From Luteibacter aegosomatis (lineage in GTDB: Bacteria; Pseudomonadota; Gammaproteobacteria; Xanthomonadales; Rhodanobacteraceae): 64,000 bases of DNA. The notes beneath the pieces were generated by a model that worked only from the letters and a program-made list of their open reading frames with translations, ran no database searches and was not told where the DNA came from. The stretch spans positions 2,034,001-2,098,000 of the forward strand of contig NZ_CP095740.1 of NCBI RefSeq assembly GCF_023078455.1. Reading direction: 5' to 3'. The position numbers and the translations under genes are program-made. Shown one piece after another: positions 1 to 11,848 of the stretch (position 1 is the stretch's first letter; every line of letters starts with the position of its first letter).

Positions 1-311
1 AGGGGGACGTCGAGCCGCGCGACATCATCATCGAAGGCCCCGAGGGCGAGCGTCTCGAATCGAAGCGCTACGACATCGTCAGGCGCGACGGGGTCGGGGC
101 GCGTTTCCTGGAGATGGTCGAGACCGAGGACGGCATGCGGTTCGCCGTGTCCTATGCCACGCATGGATGGATCGACCTGACCTTCTCCGGCGGCCGCTCC
201 TGGGTGCTGGGAAGATTCGAGTTCGAGACGGAAGCGATCGAAGTGCCGACACCGCGAAAGTTCACCAACGGCAGCTTCAGTGTTCCGTACTACGAAATTC
301 CGGGCCCGTAA
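1..311 (+). CDS. Hypothetical protein, C-terminal fragment (runs off window start)
   Basis: This reading frame enters from the left edge and is open for about 102 codons to a TAA stop, so only the C-terminus is visible. The visible part is acidic and beta-rich, with GWIDLTFSGGRSWVLG near the middle and a YYEIPGP end. It shows no signal peptide, membrane segment or catalytic motif. I do not recognise the family. It is convergent with the glycine-zipper gene, and a strong hairpin lies between their stop codons. Codon use is like the surrounding core genes, so it is probably real. Confidence 0.6.
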   Translation, partial: GDVEPRDIIIEGPEGERLESKRYDIVRRDGVGARFLEMVETEDGMRFAVSYATHGWIDLTFSGGRSWVLGRFEFETEAIEVPTPRKFTNGSFSVPYYEIPGP

Positions 312-343
312 CGGCACGTCTCGGTGCCAGATCGTCAGACCGC

Positions 344-377
344 GGGCGATTCACCGATGACGCGAGGTGAATCGCCC
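344..377. terminator. Bidirectional terminator hairpin between convergent genes
   Basis: A perfect 12-bp inverted repeat (GGGCGATTCACC and its complement) surrounds a 10-nt loop. It sits between two convergent stop codons. The tail has only a weak T run (CTTCAGT), so strength is uncertain, but position and stem quality suit a shared terminator. Confidence 0.6.
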
Positions 378-387
378 CTTCAGTCCG

Positions 388-837
388 TTACTGCACGCGG
401 CTGACGTTGCCCTGTTCGTCCACGACCACGATATCGCCTTCGCGAATCGCCGAGGCATCCTTTACCTGGACATTGGTATAGCCACCGGTGCCCATCTTCA
501 GGCGCAGGGTGTAGCTCTCGCTGCCGCCGCCCTTGCCGACCGCGTTGCCGGCGAAACCGCCGCCGACGGCACCGGCCACGGTGGCGAGCTTGCGACCGTT
601 GCCGCGGCCCACCTGATTGCCGAGCACGCCGCCGGCGATGGCGCCGATCACCGCGCCGGCGGTGCCGTGGTCGCGACCCTGGACCACGTTGTGCTCGATG
701 CTCTGCACCGTGCCGCACTGGTCGCAGCGCACGTAGATGCCGTCGGGGCGCGTGAGCACGGCGGCCGACGCCGGGGCGACGACCGCGGTGGCGAGCAGGG
801 CGGCCATGGGGATGCCGAGGACGGTCTTGATGTTCAT
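388..837 (-). CDS. Glycine-zipper 2TM domain envelope protein
   Basis: A protein of about 149 aa starting MNIKTVLG. The ATG is preceded by AAGGAG at good spacing; an in-frame ATG six codons upstream lacks this, so I chose the downstream start. Residues 1-25 look like a Sec signal peptide ending APASA. The mature part has a CDQC pair near residue 40. A glycine-zipper stretch follows (GAVIGAIAGGVLGNQVG, then a second repeat AGAVGGGFAGNAVG), as in SlyB/YMGG-like outer-membrane proteins. The C-terminal third is a small beta domain. There is no lipobox cysteine after the signal peptide. The family usually acts in envelope integrity; the exact role here is unknown. Confidence 0.8.
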   Translation of the reverse strand: MNIKTVLGIPMAALLATAVVAPASAAVLTRPDGIYVRCDQCGTVQSIEHNVVQGRDHGTAGAVIGAIAGGVLGNQVGRGNGRKLATVAGAVGGGFAGNAVGKGGGSESYTLRLKMGTGGYTNVQVKDASAIREGDIVVVDEQGNVSRVQ

Positions 838-959
838 GCGGTCTCCTTGTTTCACCGGCCGATAGGGATGTGGGCCGTAGCCCGTGCAGTCTAAGGGGTA
901 CGACTGAACGGAAGGCTAGTACGATTCCCCCCTTCTCGCCCTATTTCGATCCCAGGCAA

Positions 960-2369
960 ATGACGACAGCCATCCATTGGTTCCGCCGCGATCTTCGCCT
1001 CGCCGACAACCCCGCGCTGGCCGCTGCCGCATCCGCGCACGAGCGCGTCGTGCCGCTCTACATCCACGCGCCGGACGAGGAGGGCGAATGGAAGCCCGGC
1101 GCCGCGAGTCGCTGGTGGCTGCATCATTCGCTCCAGGCGCTCGACGTCTCGCTCCGGAGGCACCACGGCGCCTTGCAGGTGCTGCACGGCGGTAGCCTGG
1201 ATGCGTTGCGCGCCGCCATCGAGGCGACGGGCGCCACGGCGGTCTACGCCAATCGTCTTTACGAACCCGCGGTGCTTCGACGCGACAAGGCGGTATTCCG
1301 TGCGCTCGAGGACGACGGCATCGAGGTGCTGACGTACAACGCGGCCCTCTGGTGCGAGCCCTGGGAGATCGCTACCCAACAGGACGAGCCCTACCGCGTG
1401 TTCACGCCGTTCTGGCGCAACCTGCGGCCGCGTATCGACGCGGCGCCGGTAGAGGAACCGTCACCCATGAAACTGGCCGGCCTGCCGCGCTCGGCGAAGG
1501 TGGCCGACCTCGGCCTCCTGCCCACCCTCGATTGGGCGAAGGGATTCGACGAATGGACCCCGGGCGAGACCGGCGCCCGCGAGATGCTCGACCTGTTCGC
1601 CGACGACGCCGTGGGGCACTACGACGAAGCCCGCGACCTTCCCGCGCGCCATGGCACTTCGCGCCTGTCGCCCCACCTGCACTGGGGCGAGATCTCGCCA
1701 CGCCAGATCGCCGCGGGCCTGCGCGAGCGGCTGTCGCGGCGACGCAACGCCGCCGACATCGAGCCCTACCTGCGCCAGCTCGGCTGGCGCGAATTCGGCC
1801 ACCACCTGCTTTACCACTTCCCGAAAACGCCGAAAGAGAACTTCAACCCGCGCTTCGACGGCTTTCGCTGGGCCAAGCGCGACACGCATGCGCTCCGCCG
1901 CTGGAAGCGTGGCCTCACCGGCATCCCGATCGTGGATGCGGGCATGCGCGAACTCTGGGCCACCGGCTGGATGCACAACCGGGTGCGCATGCTGGTGGCG
2001 AGCTTTCTCACGAAGAACCTGCGCCAGCACTGGCTGCTGGGCGAACGTTGGTTCCACGACACGTTGGTGGACGCCGACCTGGCCAACAACGCCATGGGCT
2101 GGCAATGGGTGGCGGGCAGCGGCGCGGATGCGGCGCCTTACTTCCGCATCTTCAATCCGGTGACCCAGTCGGAGAAGTTCGACCCGGATGGCGATTACAT
2201 CCGTCGCTGGGTGCCCGAGCTGGCGAAGGCGCCGGGTCGCCTCGTCCACGCGCCTTGGGAAGACGAGGCATTCCTGAAGCGCTCCGGCTATCCGGCGCCG
2301 CTGGTGGACCTGAAGGAAAGCCGCGAAGCCGCGCTCACGGCGTACCAGGGCCTGCGTTCCGCTCCCTGA
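960..2369 (+). CDS. phrB: Deoxyribodipyrimidine photo-lyase (class I CPD photolyase)
   Basis: A 469-aa protein that uses FADH- and blue light to split cyclobutane pyrimidine dimers in DNA. The N-terminus WFRRDLRLADNPAL is the Rossmann-like antenna domain. The C-terminal FAD domain shows TSRLSPHLHWGEIS near residue 232, WREFGHHLLYHFP near 280, and the substrate/FAD pocket with MHNRVRM and NNAMGWQW near 340-380. Length matches the family (about 470 aa). The start is the ATG before TTAIHWFRRDLR; upstream in-frame codons are not conserved-looking. Its last 35 bp overlap the 3' end of the convergent antiporter gene, so the two transcripts would be antisense at their ends. (6-4) photolyase activity cannot be fully excluded from motifs alone. 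Confidence 0.93.
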   Translation: MTTAIHWFRRDLRLADNPALAAAASAHERVVPLYIHAPDEEGEWKPGAASRWWLHHSLQALDVSLRRHHGALQVLHGGSLDALRAAIEATGATAVYANRLYEPAVLRRDKAVFRALEDDGIEVLTYNAALWCEPWEIATQQDEPYRVFTPFWRNLRPRIDAAPVEEPSPMKLAGLPRSAKVADLGLLPTLDWAKGFDEWTPGETGAREMLDLFADDAVGHYDEARDLPARHGTSRLSPHLHWGEISPRQIAAGLRERLSRRRNAADIEPYLRQLGWREFGHHLLYHFPKTPKENFNPRFDGFRWAKRDTHALRRWKRGLTGIPIVDAGMRELWATGWMHNRVRMLVASFLTKNLRQHWLLGERWFHDTLVDADLANNAMGWQWVAGSGADAAPYFRIFNPVTQSEKFDPDGDYIRRWVPELAKAPGRLVHAPWEDEAFLKRSGYPAPLVDLKESREAALTAYQGLRSAP

Positions 2370-3522
2370 GCAGCAGCGACAGCACGGGCGGCGTGATCAT
2401 GGCGGTGAGCAGCGACATCGCCACGATCACCGCGTAGATCCGTTCGTCGAACACCCCGGCGGCAAGACCCAGGCTGGCGATCACCACGCCCACCTCGCCG
2501 CGCGGCACCATGCCGAAGCCAACGATGGTGGCGCCACGCTTGCCGATCGACAGCGCGCCGAGGAAGCCGCCGGCCAGTTTCGACACCACGGCGATGAGGG
2601 TGACCACCGCGAGCATCGCCAGCGCCTCCGCGCTGCCCAGCTCGGCGAGGTTCACCTTGGCGCCGGTCACCACGAAGAAGAACGGCGTAAGAAAGGCGAG
2701 CAGCGGCGCGGTCTGTTCCTCGAGCTGGTGCCGTTGGCTCGTTTCCGAGGCGATCATGCCGGCGAGGAAGGCGCCGATGATGGCGGCGAGATGAAACTTC
2801 ATGGAGAGGAAGGCCAGGCCCAGGCACAGCGCCAGCACGATCGCCAGCGGCGACATGGGGTGCCTCGGTTTGTCCAGCCATCCCGAGCCGAGGCGCATCG
2901 CGCGCGTGCCGCCCCAGCCGATCACGGCCACGAAGCCGACCGCGCCCAGCAGGGTGCCCACGAGACTGCCGACGTCCACCGCACCGCCGCCCTGCAGCGA
3001 CGACACCACGCCGAGCAGCAGCATGGCGAGGATGTCGTCGATGACGGCCGCGCCGAGGATGATCCGGGCCTCCTTCCGCTGCAGCACGCCCAGTTCCTGC
3101 AGCACGCGCGCGGTGATGCCGGCCGAGGTGGCGACGAAGGCCGCCGCGACGAACATCGAGCGGATCCAGTCGAAACCCGAGCCGTGCGCCCAGAGCGCGC
3201 CGAGGCCGAACGGCACGAGTACGCCGAGCACGCCGACGAGAAAAGCGCTCATGCCCACGCGCTTGAGATCGTCGAGCCGGGTTTCGAGTCCTACTGAGAA
3301 AAGGAGCAAAATCACGCCGATTTCGGCGAGCACGTCGAGGGGCGTGCCGGTGGCGATGTCGGGCATCGCGACCCAGCCGAGCGCGGACGGACCGATGGCG
3401 CAGCCGGCGGCGATTTCACCCACCACGGCGGGCAGGCGCAGGCGTTGCGCGATTTCCCCGCCGATCTGGGCGGCGACGAAGATGACGAAAAGGGTGAGCA
3501 GGATGCCCGCGGAGTCGTGCAT
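2335..3522 (-). CDS. Cation:proton antiporter, CPA2 family
   Basis: A 395-aa inner-membrane protein with about 12 hydrophobic segments, typical of KefB/GerN-type Na+(K+)/H+ exchangers. The N-terminus reads LRLPAVVGEIAAG(C)AIGPS, the classic CPA2 first-helix pair. AAVIDDILAMLLLG carries the double Asp of the ion-binding site. There is no C-terminal TrkA-N (Rossmann) domain, so this is the short form rather than KefB/KefC. It follows the MFS gene on the same strand after a 54-bp gap containing a hairpin. Substrate ion cannot be told from sequence. Confidence 0.88.
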   Translation of the reverse strand: MHDSAGILLTLFVIFVAAQIGGEIAQRLRLPAVVGEIAAGCAIGPSALGWVAMPDIATGTPLDVLAEIGVILLLFSVGLETRLDDLKRVGMSAFLVGVLGVLVPFGLGALWAHGSGFDWIRSMFVAAAFVATSAGITARVLQELGVLQRKEARIILGAAVIDDILAMLLLGVVSSLQGGGAVDVGSLVGTLLGAVGFVAVIGWGGTRAMRLGSGWLDKPRHPMSPLAIVLALCLGLAFLSMKFHLAAIIGAFLAGMIASETSQRHQLEEQTAPLLAFLTPFFFVVTGAKVNLAELGSAEALAMLAVVTLIAVVSKLAGGFLGALSIGKRGATIVGFGMVPRGEVGVVIASLGLAAGVFDERIYAVIVAMSLLTAMITPPVLSLLLRERNAGPGTP

Positions 3523-3535
3523 GGGAGGTTCCTTT

Positions 3536-3565
3536 CGAACGGCGCGTCCTGGTGCGCCCCGTTCG
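3536..3565 (-). terminator. Possible terminator hairpin after MFS gene
   Basis: CGAACG pairs with CGTTCG, and an inner GCGC/GCGC stem extends it. It lies between the MFS stop and the antiporter start on the minus strand. There is no U tract, so it could instead be a leader structure of the antiporter mRNA. Confidence 0.35.
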
Positions 3566-3576
3566 AGGGTACCCGT

Positions 3577-5028
3577 TCAGACCGGGCGCGTCTCGCGCAG
3601 GCGGCTGAAGACCCAGCTCCCGGCCAACGTGACCATGCCCAGCACGATCACCGACCAGCGGAACGCCCGCACGTAGGCACCCGGTTCGTGCGACGTCAGG
3701 AAGCCTTCCATGAGCAGCGAAGCCAGCGCGATGCCGAAGCTCATCGACAGGTACTGCGCGGTGGAGGCCATCGACGAGGCCATCGAGGCCTGGCGCACGT
3801 CGATATCGACGTAGGCCAGCGTGTTCATCGAGGTGTACTGCAGGGACATGAACGCGCCGTAGACGTATACCCAGCCCGCGATGATCCAGGTGGGTGTCGA
3901 CGGACTGAGCAAGGCGAACACACACAGCACCGCGGCGACGGCGATGGTGTTGCCCAGCAGCAGGCGACGGTAGCCGAACCGGGTGAGCAGGCGGTCGATG
4001 AAGGGTTTGACCGTGATCGAGCCGATCGCCTGCGGCACCATCATCATGCCGGCCGCCAGCGGCGACCAGCCGCAACCGATCTGCAGGAACAGCACCAGCA
4101 GCAGGTACATGCCCGACACGCCCAGCCGCGTGAACAGGTTGCCCGCGAGGGACACCCATACGCTGCGCACCTTCAGCAAGGTCAGGTCGCTCACCGGATG
4201 CGCCACCCGGCGGCTGTGCCGCACGTAGAGCGATGCCAGCGCCACGGCGGCCATCGCATAACCGCTCACGCGCAACCACTGCCCGTCGCCCCCGGCGGTT
4301 TCCGCGGCCATCAGCATCAGCGCCGAGGCGCCGGCGAACAGCATGAAGCCGAAGGTATCGAAGCGGTTGGCGCGATCGAGCCGGTAATCGGGCATTTCGC
4401 GGCGATTGAGCCACAGCCCCATCAGCCCCACGGGGACGTTGATGAGGAAGATCAGGCGCCAGTTGGTGAATTCCACCAGGGTGCCCCCCAGCAGGGGGCC
4501 GAATACCGAGCCGAGCAGGCCGAACGTGGCCACGGTGGTCATCGCGCCCACGAACTCGCGACGGTCGATGCTCCGGGCCAGCACGTAGCGGCCTACCGGC
4601 AGCAGCGCGGCACCGCCCAGGCCCTGGATGACGCGCGAAGCGACCAGTTGGGGAAGGTTCTGCGCCACGCCGCACAGCAGCGAGCCCAGCGAAAAGACCA
4701 GGATCGCCCCGCCGAACACGCGCCGCGTACCGAAGCGGTCGCAGAGCCATGGGCTCATCGGGATGAAGATCGCCAGCGTGAGCACGTAACTCGTGAGCGC
4801 GGTGCGCATGCTCAGCGGCGTCACCTCCAGCGCGTTCGCGATGGCCGGCACCGCCGTGTTGACGATGGTGGAGTCCAGCGCCTGCATGAAGAACGCCGCG
4901 GCCACGAGCCAGATGAGGCCGCGGTAGCGGACCCGGCTCGAAGGCTCGGCCGGCGCGAGGGCCGGGCGGTCGGTAGGCAGTGCGTGGACGTCGGTCTTAG
5001 GGGAGTCGATGACGTCGTCTAGGGGCAT
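3577..5028 (-). CDS. MFS transporter, DHA2 (14-TMS, EmrB/QacA-like) family
   Basis: A 483-aa inner-membrane drug:H+ antiporter homologue with about 14 hydrophobic segments. Motif A is recognisable (CDRFGTRRVFGGA) after TM2. DSTIVNTAVPAIA is the usual DHA2 first-helix signature, and the TM5 region is GSVFGPLLGGTLVEFTNWR. Residues 1-40 are a cytosolic extension. It closely resembles the second MFS protein in this window (31875-33272), sharing the ALTSY, LGSLLCGV and PVGR segments, so the two are probably distant paralogues of the HsrA/YieO type. No linked EmrA-like adaptor or regulator is visible, and the substrate is unknown. Confidence 0.88.
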   Translation of the reverse strand: MPLDDVIDSPKTDVHALPTDRPALAPAEPSSRVRYRGLIWLVAAAFFMQALDSTIVNTAVPAIANALEVTPLSMRTALTSYVLTLAIFIPMSPWLCDRFGTRRVFGGAILVFSLGSLLCGVAQNLPQLVASRVIQGLGGAALLPVGRYVLARSIDRREFVGAMTTVATFGLLGSVFGPLLGGTLVEFTNWRLIFLINVPVGLMGLWLNRREMPDYRLDRANRFDTFGFMLFAGASALMLMAAETAGGDGQWLRVSGYAMAAVALASLYVRHSRRVAHPVSDLTLLKVRSVWVSLAGNLFTRLGVSGMYLLLVLFLQIGCGWSPLAAGMMMVPQAIGSITVKPFIDRLLTRFGYRRLLLGNTIAVAAVLCVFALLSPSTPTWIIAGWVYVYGAFMSLQYTSMNTLAYVDIDVRQASMASSMASTAQYLSMSFGIALASLLMEGFLTSHEPGAYVRAFRWSVIVLGMVTLAGSWVFSRLRETRPV

Positions 5029-5045
5029 GGCAGCGGGAATTATAG

Positions 5046-8473
<3,428 letters not shown>

Positions 8474-8475
8474 CG

Positions 8476-8859
8476 ATGCTCGAATCCATTCATCACGTGG
8501 CAATCATCTGCTCGGACTACGCGCGGTCGAAGGCGTTCTATACGGAGGTGCTGGGGCTTCGCGCGGTGCACGAGGCCTATCGTGAAGCGCGCGATTCGTG
8601 GAAGCTCGACCTGGAAGTGAGTCCGGGCGTGCAGATCGAGCTGTTCTCGTTTCCGTCGCCCCCGCCGCGTGTTTCGAGGCCGGAAGCACAGGGCTTGCGG
8701 CACTTGGCTTTTTCGGTGGCCGACATCGACGCGGCGGTGTCGCGCCTGGTTGACCATGGCGTCGCGTGCGAGCCGATCCGCATCGACGAATACACGGGCA
8801 AACGCTTCACCTTCTTCGCCGATCCCGACGACCTGCCGATCGAGCTCTACGAGCGCTGA
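8476..8859 (+). CDS. VOC (glyoxalase-like) protein, GloA2/YaeR type
   Basis: A 127-aa cytosolic protein of the vicinal-oxygen-chelate fold. The first beta-alpha-beta module starts IHHVAIICSDYARSKAFY with a metal-binding His, and the second has LRHLAFSVADIDAA with another His. The C-terminal Glu is in LPIELYE. This layout matches the YaeR/GloA2 subgroup of putative lactoylglutathione lyases. The start is two bases after the epmA stop, so it is probably in the ligA-epmA operon. Substrate is unproven. Its last 48 bp are duplicated downstream together with a REP element. Confidence 0.87.
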   Translation: MLESIHHVAIICSDYARSKAFYTEVLGLRAVHEAYREARDSWKLDLEVSPGVQIELFSFPSPPPRVSRPEAQGLRHLAFSVADIDAAVSRLVDHGVACEPIRIDEYTGKRFTFFADPDDLPIELYER

Positions 8860-9082
8860 GCGTCGTAGGATTCGCCGATGCGATCGGCTCCCACCCCGCC
8901 GGTAGCAAGCTCGCCGAGGCATGGCTACCGAACCTTCTTCGTCGACCCCGACGATCTGCCGATCAAGCTCTACGAGCGCCGAGCTTCGTAGGATTCGCCG
9001 ATACGATCGGCTCCCACCCCTCCGGTAGCAAGCTCGCCGAGGCATGGCTACCGAAGGGGTGGGAGCCGATCGTATCGGCGAA
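8811..9082. repeat. REP pair plus 123-bp tandem duplication including a gene 3' end
   Basis: Two direct copies of a 123-bp unit begin at 8811 and 8934. Each holds the last 48 bp of the VOC gene, GTCGTAGGA-like spacer, a left REP arm and a TAGCAAGCTCGCCGAGG linker. The second copy has mutated the stop (TGA to CGA) and is non-coding remnant. A right REP arm ending TCGGCGAA closes the array. The array separates the VOC gene from the convergent DUF2461 gene, where it may act as a bidirectional terminator. Confidence 0.85.
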
Positions 9083-9092
9083 CGGCCTTGCC

Positions 9093-9782
9093 TCAGAACT
9101 CCAACTCTTGCGCCGCACACAGGTAATCCACCATCGGTGCCAGCCGCTTGAAGTTGTCCACCACGAACGGCAACAGCTCCGCCGAACACGCCATCGCTTC
9201 GTCGAAATCCTGCCCCGCGGCGAAGTTCTTCCGCTTCAGGTCCTCGATCAACTCGTGGTTCGCGTCGAACCCGCGCGGCGGACGCGTCAGGCTCTCGCCC
9301 CAGAACGAGAACCGCTCGCGAAAGGCCTTCGACTGCGTGGCCCGCTTCCACGAATCCGGATTGTCGGCCAGGAATTCCCGCAGCTTCTTCAGCACCGGCG
9401 GCTCCGGGTGCCACATGCCCGCGCCGACGAAGCACTCGCCCGGCTGGATGTGCAGGTAGAACCCGGGGGCCTGGATCTCGTGCCGACGCTCGTGGAAGAA
9501 CCGCGAGCCCTGCCATCCCTTGTACGGCTGCTTGTCGTTGGCGAATCGCGTATCGCGATGGATGCGGTAGAGCGAGCCGCCGACCTTGCGCGGATCGGCG
9601 CGGAAATGCGGGCTGATCTTCGCCAGCGGTGCCTGGATATCGACGATCAGTTCGGTGAACGGCTCACGCACGTGGCGCTCGTAATCGTCCTTGTGCGCCT
9701 GGAACCACTCGCGGCTGTTGTTGCGCACCAGCGACTTGAAGAATCGGAACGTGGCGGGAGTGAAATAGCTCTTGTTCGGCAT
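9093..9782 (-). CDS. DUF2461 domain protein (TIGR02453 family)
   Basis: A 229-aa cytosolic protein of a widespread family with no assigned activity. The N-terminus YFTPATFRFFKSLVRNNSRE followed by WFQAHKDDYE is diagnostic. FRADPRKVGGSLYRIHRDTR and the GFYLHIQPGE segment are also typical. Length matches the family (about 220-230 aa). It lies 6 bp downstream of sbcB on the same strand and is probably co-transcribed, which hints at, but does not show, a role in nucleic-acid metabolism. Confidence 0.85.
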   Translation of the reverse strand: MPNKSYFTPATFRFFKSLVRNNSREWFQAHKDDYERHVREPFTELIVDIQAPLAKISPHFRADPRKVGGSLYRIHRDTRFANDKQPYKGWQGSRFFHERRHEIQAPGFYLHIQPGECFVGAGMWHPEPPVLKKLREFLADNPDSWKRATQSKAFRERFSFWGESLTRPPRGFDANHELIEDLKRKNFAAGQDFDEAMACSAELLPFVVDNFKRLAPMVDYLCAAQELEF

Positions 9783-9788
9783 AACGGC

Positions 9789-11213
9789 TCAGTGAAGTTC
9801 GCGGGCCCAGGCTTCCAGGTCGTCCAGCAATGCGGTCGGCGCACCGGGCGCGGTACGTGCAAGGGCGATTTCGGCGGCGTAGGTGTCGAAGGTGAGGGTG
9901 GTGAGGGGACCTTGCCGGGTGAGGCGGTCGAGCCGGAAGGCTTCCCAGCGCGCCTGCTCGTCGAGGCTGAGCGTTTCCGGCCAGTTGCGGGCGCGATAGC
10001 GGAACAGCAACTCGGGATAACGCGCATCGCGGAACGGGAACGACCGTTCGCCCAACTGCGCCGGTGGCGTGGCGCGCACGTCGGCGAGCAGGCGACGGTC
10101 GGCGTCGGGCAGGAAGGCGCCGTACAGGCCCAGCTCGGGATCCTCGGCGGGCGGCAGGTCGGCGGCGTGACCGTAGACGCGGCGGAGCTTTTCGGCCAGG
10201 CCCGGCGCGTCGCGCAAGGCGGCGAGATGGCGCTCCACGGCCGCCATGTCGAGCCCCAGACGGTCGTGGTCTGTGTTTCTCAGCACCGAGAGCGGCGCCA
10301 ACGCGGGGGCATGATTGGCGCGCACGGTGCGCAAGGCGATGCGCTCCACGCCCTCCGGCAGGTCGGCGCGGGAGGTGAACACGCGGTCGGCGATGTCCCC
10401 GTCGTCCAACGCGAGCAGGTCGGTGGGATCGCAGGTGAGGTCGTAGACGATGATTTCCCCGGGGCGGGAGGGGTGCGCGGCCAGCGGCGCGATCACGGTG
10501 AGGCAGTGGCGGCTGGCCGGATAGCGCGAAGACACGTGCACCACTGGTGTCATCGCCGCCACGTCGAGCAGTTCGAACACGCGCTGCTTGCGGCGCAGGG
10601 CGTAGTACCAGTCCCACAGGCGCGGCTGCTTCGAGCGGATGAGCCGGGCCAGGGCGATCAGGGCCTCCACGTCGGACAGCGCGTCGTGGGCGCGCTCCTG
10701 CTTCAATCCGTTGGCGGTGGCCAGGTGCTCCAGCTTGAAGCTCGGCGTGCCGTTCTCGCGGGTGGGCCAGACGATGCCTTCGGGGCGCAGGGCCTGGCAC
10801 ATGCGCACCAGGTCGATGAGATCCCAGCGCGAGTTGCCGTTTTCCCACTCCCGGCCATAGGGATCGTAGAAGTTGCGGTAGAGGAGGTGGCGGGTGAACT
10901 CGTCGTCGAAGCGCAGCGAGTTGTAGCCCACCGTGCAGGTGCCGGGCCGGGCGATCTCTTCGTGGATGGCCGCGGCGAACGCCGCCTCGCGAAGCCCTTC
11001 GCGTTCGGCGAGCTGGGGCGAGATGCCCGTGATGAGCGCGGCGACCGGGTGGGGCAGGGCATCCCGGGGCGGCTTGCAGTAGATCATCAGCGGCTCGCCG
11101 ACGATGTCCAGGTTGGCGTCGGTACGGATGCCGGCGAACTGCGAGGGGCGGTCCCGGCGAGGATCGGCGCCGAAGGTTTCGTAGTCGTGCCAGAAGAAGG
11201 TCGGTTCGGCCAT
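9789..11213 (-). CDS. sbcB: Exodeoxyribonuclease I
   Basis: A 474-aa 3'-5' exonuclease specific for single-stranded DNA, acting in recombination and mismatch repair. The DEDDh fold begins with FFWHDYETFG (first catalytic Asp and Glu at about residues 10-12). PQFAGIRTD-like sequence follows as SQFAGIRTDANLDI, and HDALSDVEALIALARLI supplies the late Asp and His. The SH3-like and C-terminal helical ExoI domains fill the rest (RNTDHDRLGLD, FRYRARNWPETL). Length matches E. coli SbcB (475 aa). Confidence 0.95.
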   Translation of the reverse strand: MAEPTFFWHDYETFGADPRRDRPSQFAGIRTDANLDIVGEPLMIYCKPPRDALPHPVAALITGISPQLAEREGLREAAFAAAIHEEIARPGTCTVGYNSLRFDDEFTRHLLYRNFYDPYGREWENGNSRWDLIDLVRMCQALRPEGIVWPTRENGTPSFKLEHLATANGLKQERAHDALSDVEALIALARLIRSKQPRLWDWYYALRRKQRVFELLDVAAMTPVVHVSSRYPASRHCLTVIAPLAAHPSRPGEIIVYDLTCDPTDLLALDDGDIADRVFTSRADLPEGVERIALRTVRANHAPALAPLSVLRNTDHDRLGLDMAAVERHLAALRDAPGLAEKLRRVYGHAADLPPAEDPELGLYGAFLPDADRRLLADVRATPPAQLGERSFPFRDARYPELLFRYRARNWPETLSLDEQARWEAFRLDRLTRQGPLTTLTFDTYAAEIALARTAPGAPTALLDDLEAWARELH

Positions 11214-11277
11214 CCGGCCATGATCGCACAGCGAGGATGCCGGGCGCGGTAGACTTCAGGCCATCAAAGGAGACCCC

Positions 11278-11844
11278 ATGACCTCAGCGCACGAAGACAA
11301 CCTCATCTGGATCGACCTGGAAATGACGGGATTGGATACGGACAACGACTCGATCCTCGAAATCGCCACCGTCGTGACCGACAAGGATCTGAACGTGCTC
11401 GCCGAGGGACCGGTGTTCGCCATCAGCAACACCGATGCCCGCCTGCAGCAGATGGACGCCTGGAATCGCAACCAGCATGGTCGCTCGGGCCTGTGGGCGC
11501 GGGTGGTGGAGTCGGACATCCCCCGCGAGGATGCCGAAGAGGCCACCATCGAGTTCCTGAAGGCGTGGGTACCGGCCGGCAAGTCGCCCATGTGCGGCAA
11601 CTCCATCTGCCAGGACCGCCGCTTCCTGCATCGCGAGATGCCGAAGCTGGAGCGCTACTTCCACTACCGCAACCTCGACGTGTCCACGCTCAAGGAGCTG
11701 TCGCGCCGCTGGTCGCCGGAGGTCTCCCGGGGCTTCACGAAGGATTCGGCGCACACCGCGCTGTCCGACATCCGCGATTCCATCGACGAGCTGCGCTACT
11801 ACCGCCGTTTCATGGGCGCGCTCGGCGGCCAACAGCCGGGTTGA
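11278..11844 (+). CDS. orn: Oligoribonuclease
   Basis: A 188-aa DEDDh exoribonuclease that degrades 2-5-nt RNAs and linear c-di-GMP breakdown products (pGpG). The catalytic set is visible: [10 protein letters not shown] (Asp/Glu), [10 protein letters not shown] (Asp) and [14 protein letters not shown] (His/Asp). Length is normal. AAAGGAGA lies just before the ATG. It is divergent from sbcB and four bases ahead of folP. Confidence 0.96.
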   Translation: MTSAHEDNLIWIDLEMTGLDTDNDSILEIATVVTDKDLNVLAEGPVFAISNTDARLQQMDAWNRNQHGRSGLWARVVESDIPREDAEEATIEFLKAWVPAGKSPMCGNSICQDRRFLHREMPKLERYFHYRNLDVSTLKELSRRWSPEVSRGFTKDSAHTALSDIRDSIDELRYYRRFMGALGGQQPG

Positions 11845-11848
11845 GCCC

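Noticed and set aside
8766..11252. 828-codon plus-strand frame opposite DUF2461 and sbcB
   Set aside because: Shadow of sbcB with low-complexity Arg/Gly/Ala/Val content; no family or ribosome site.
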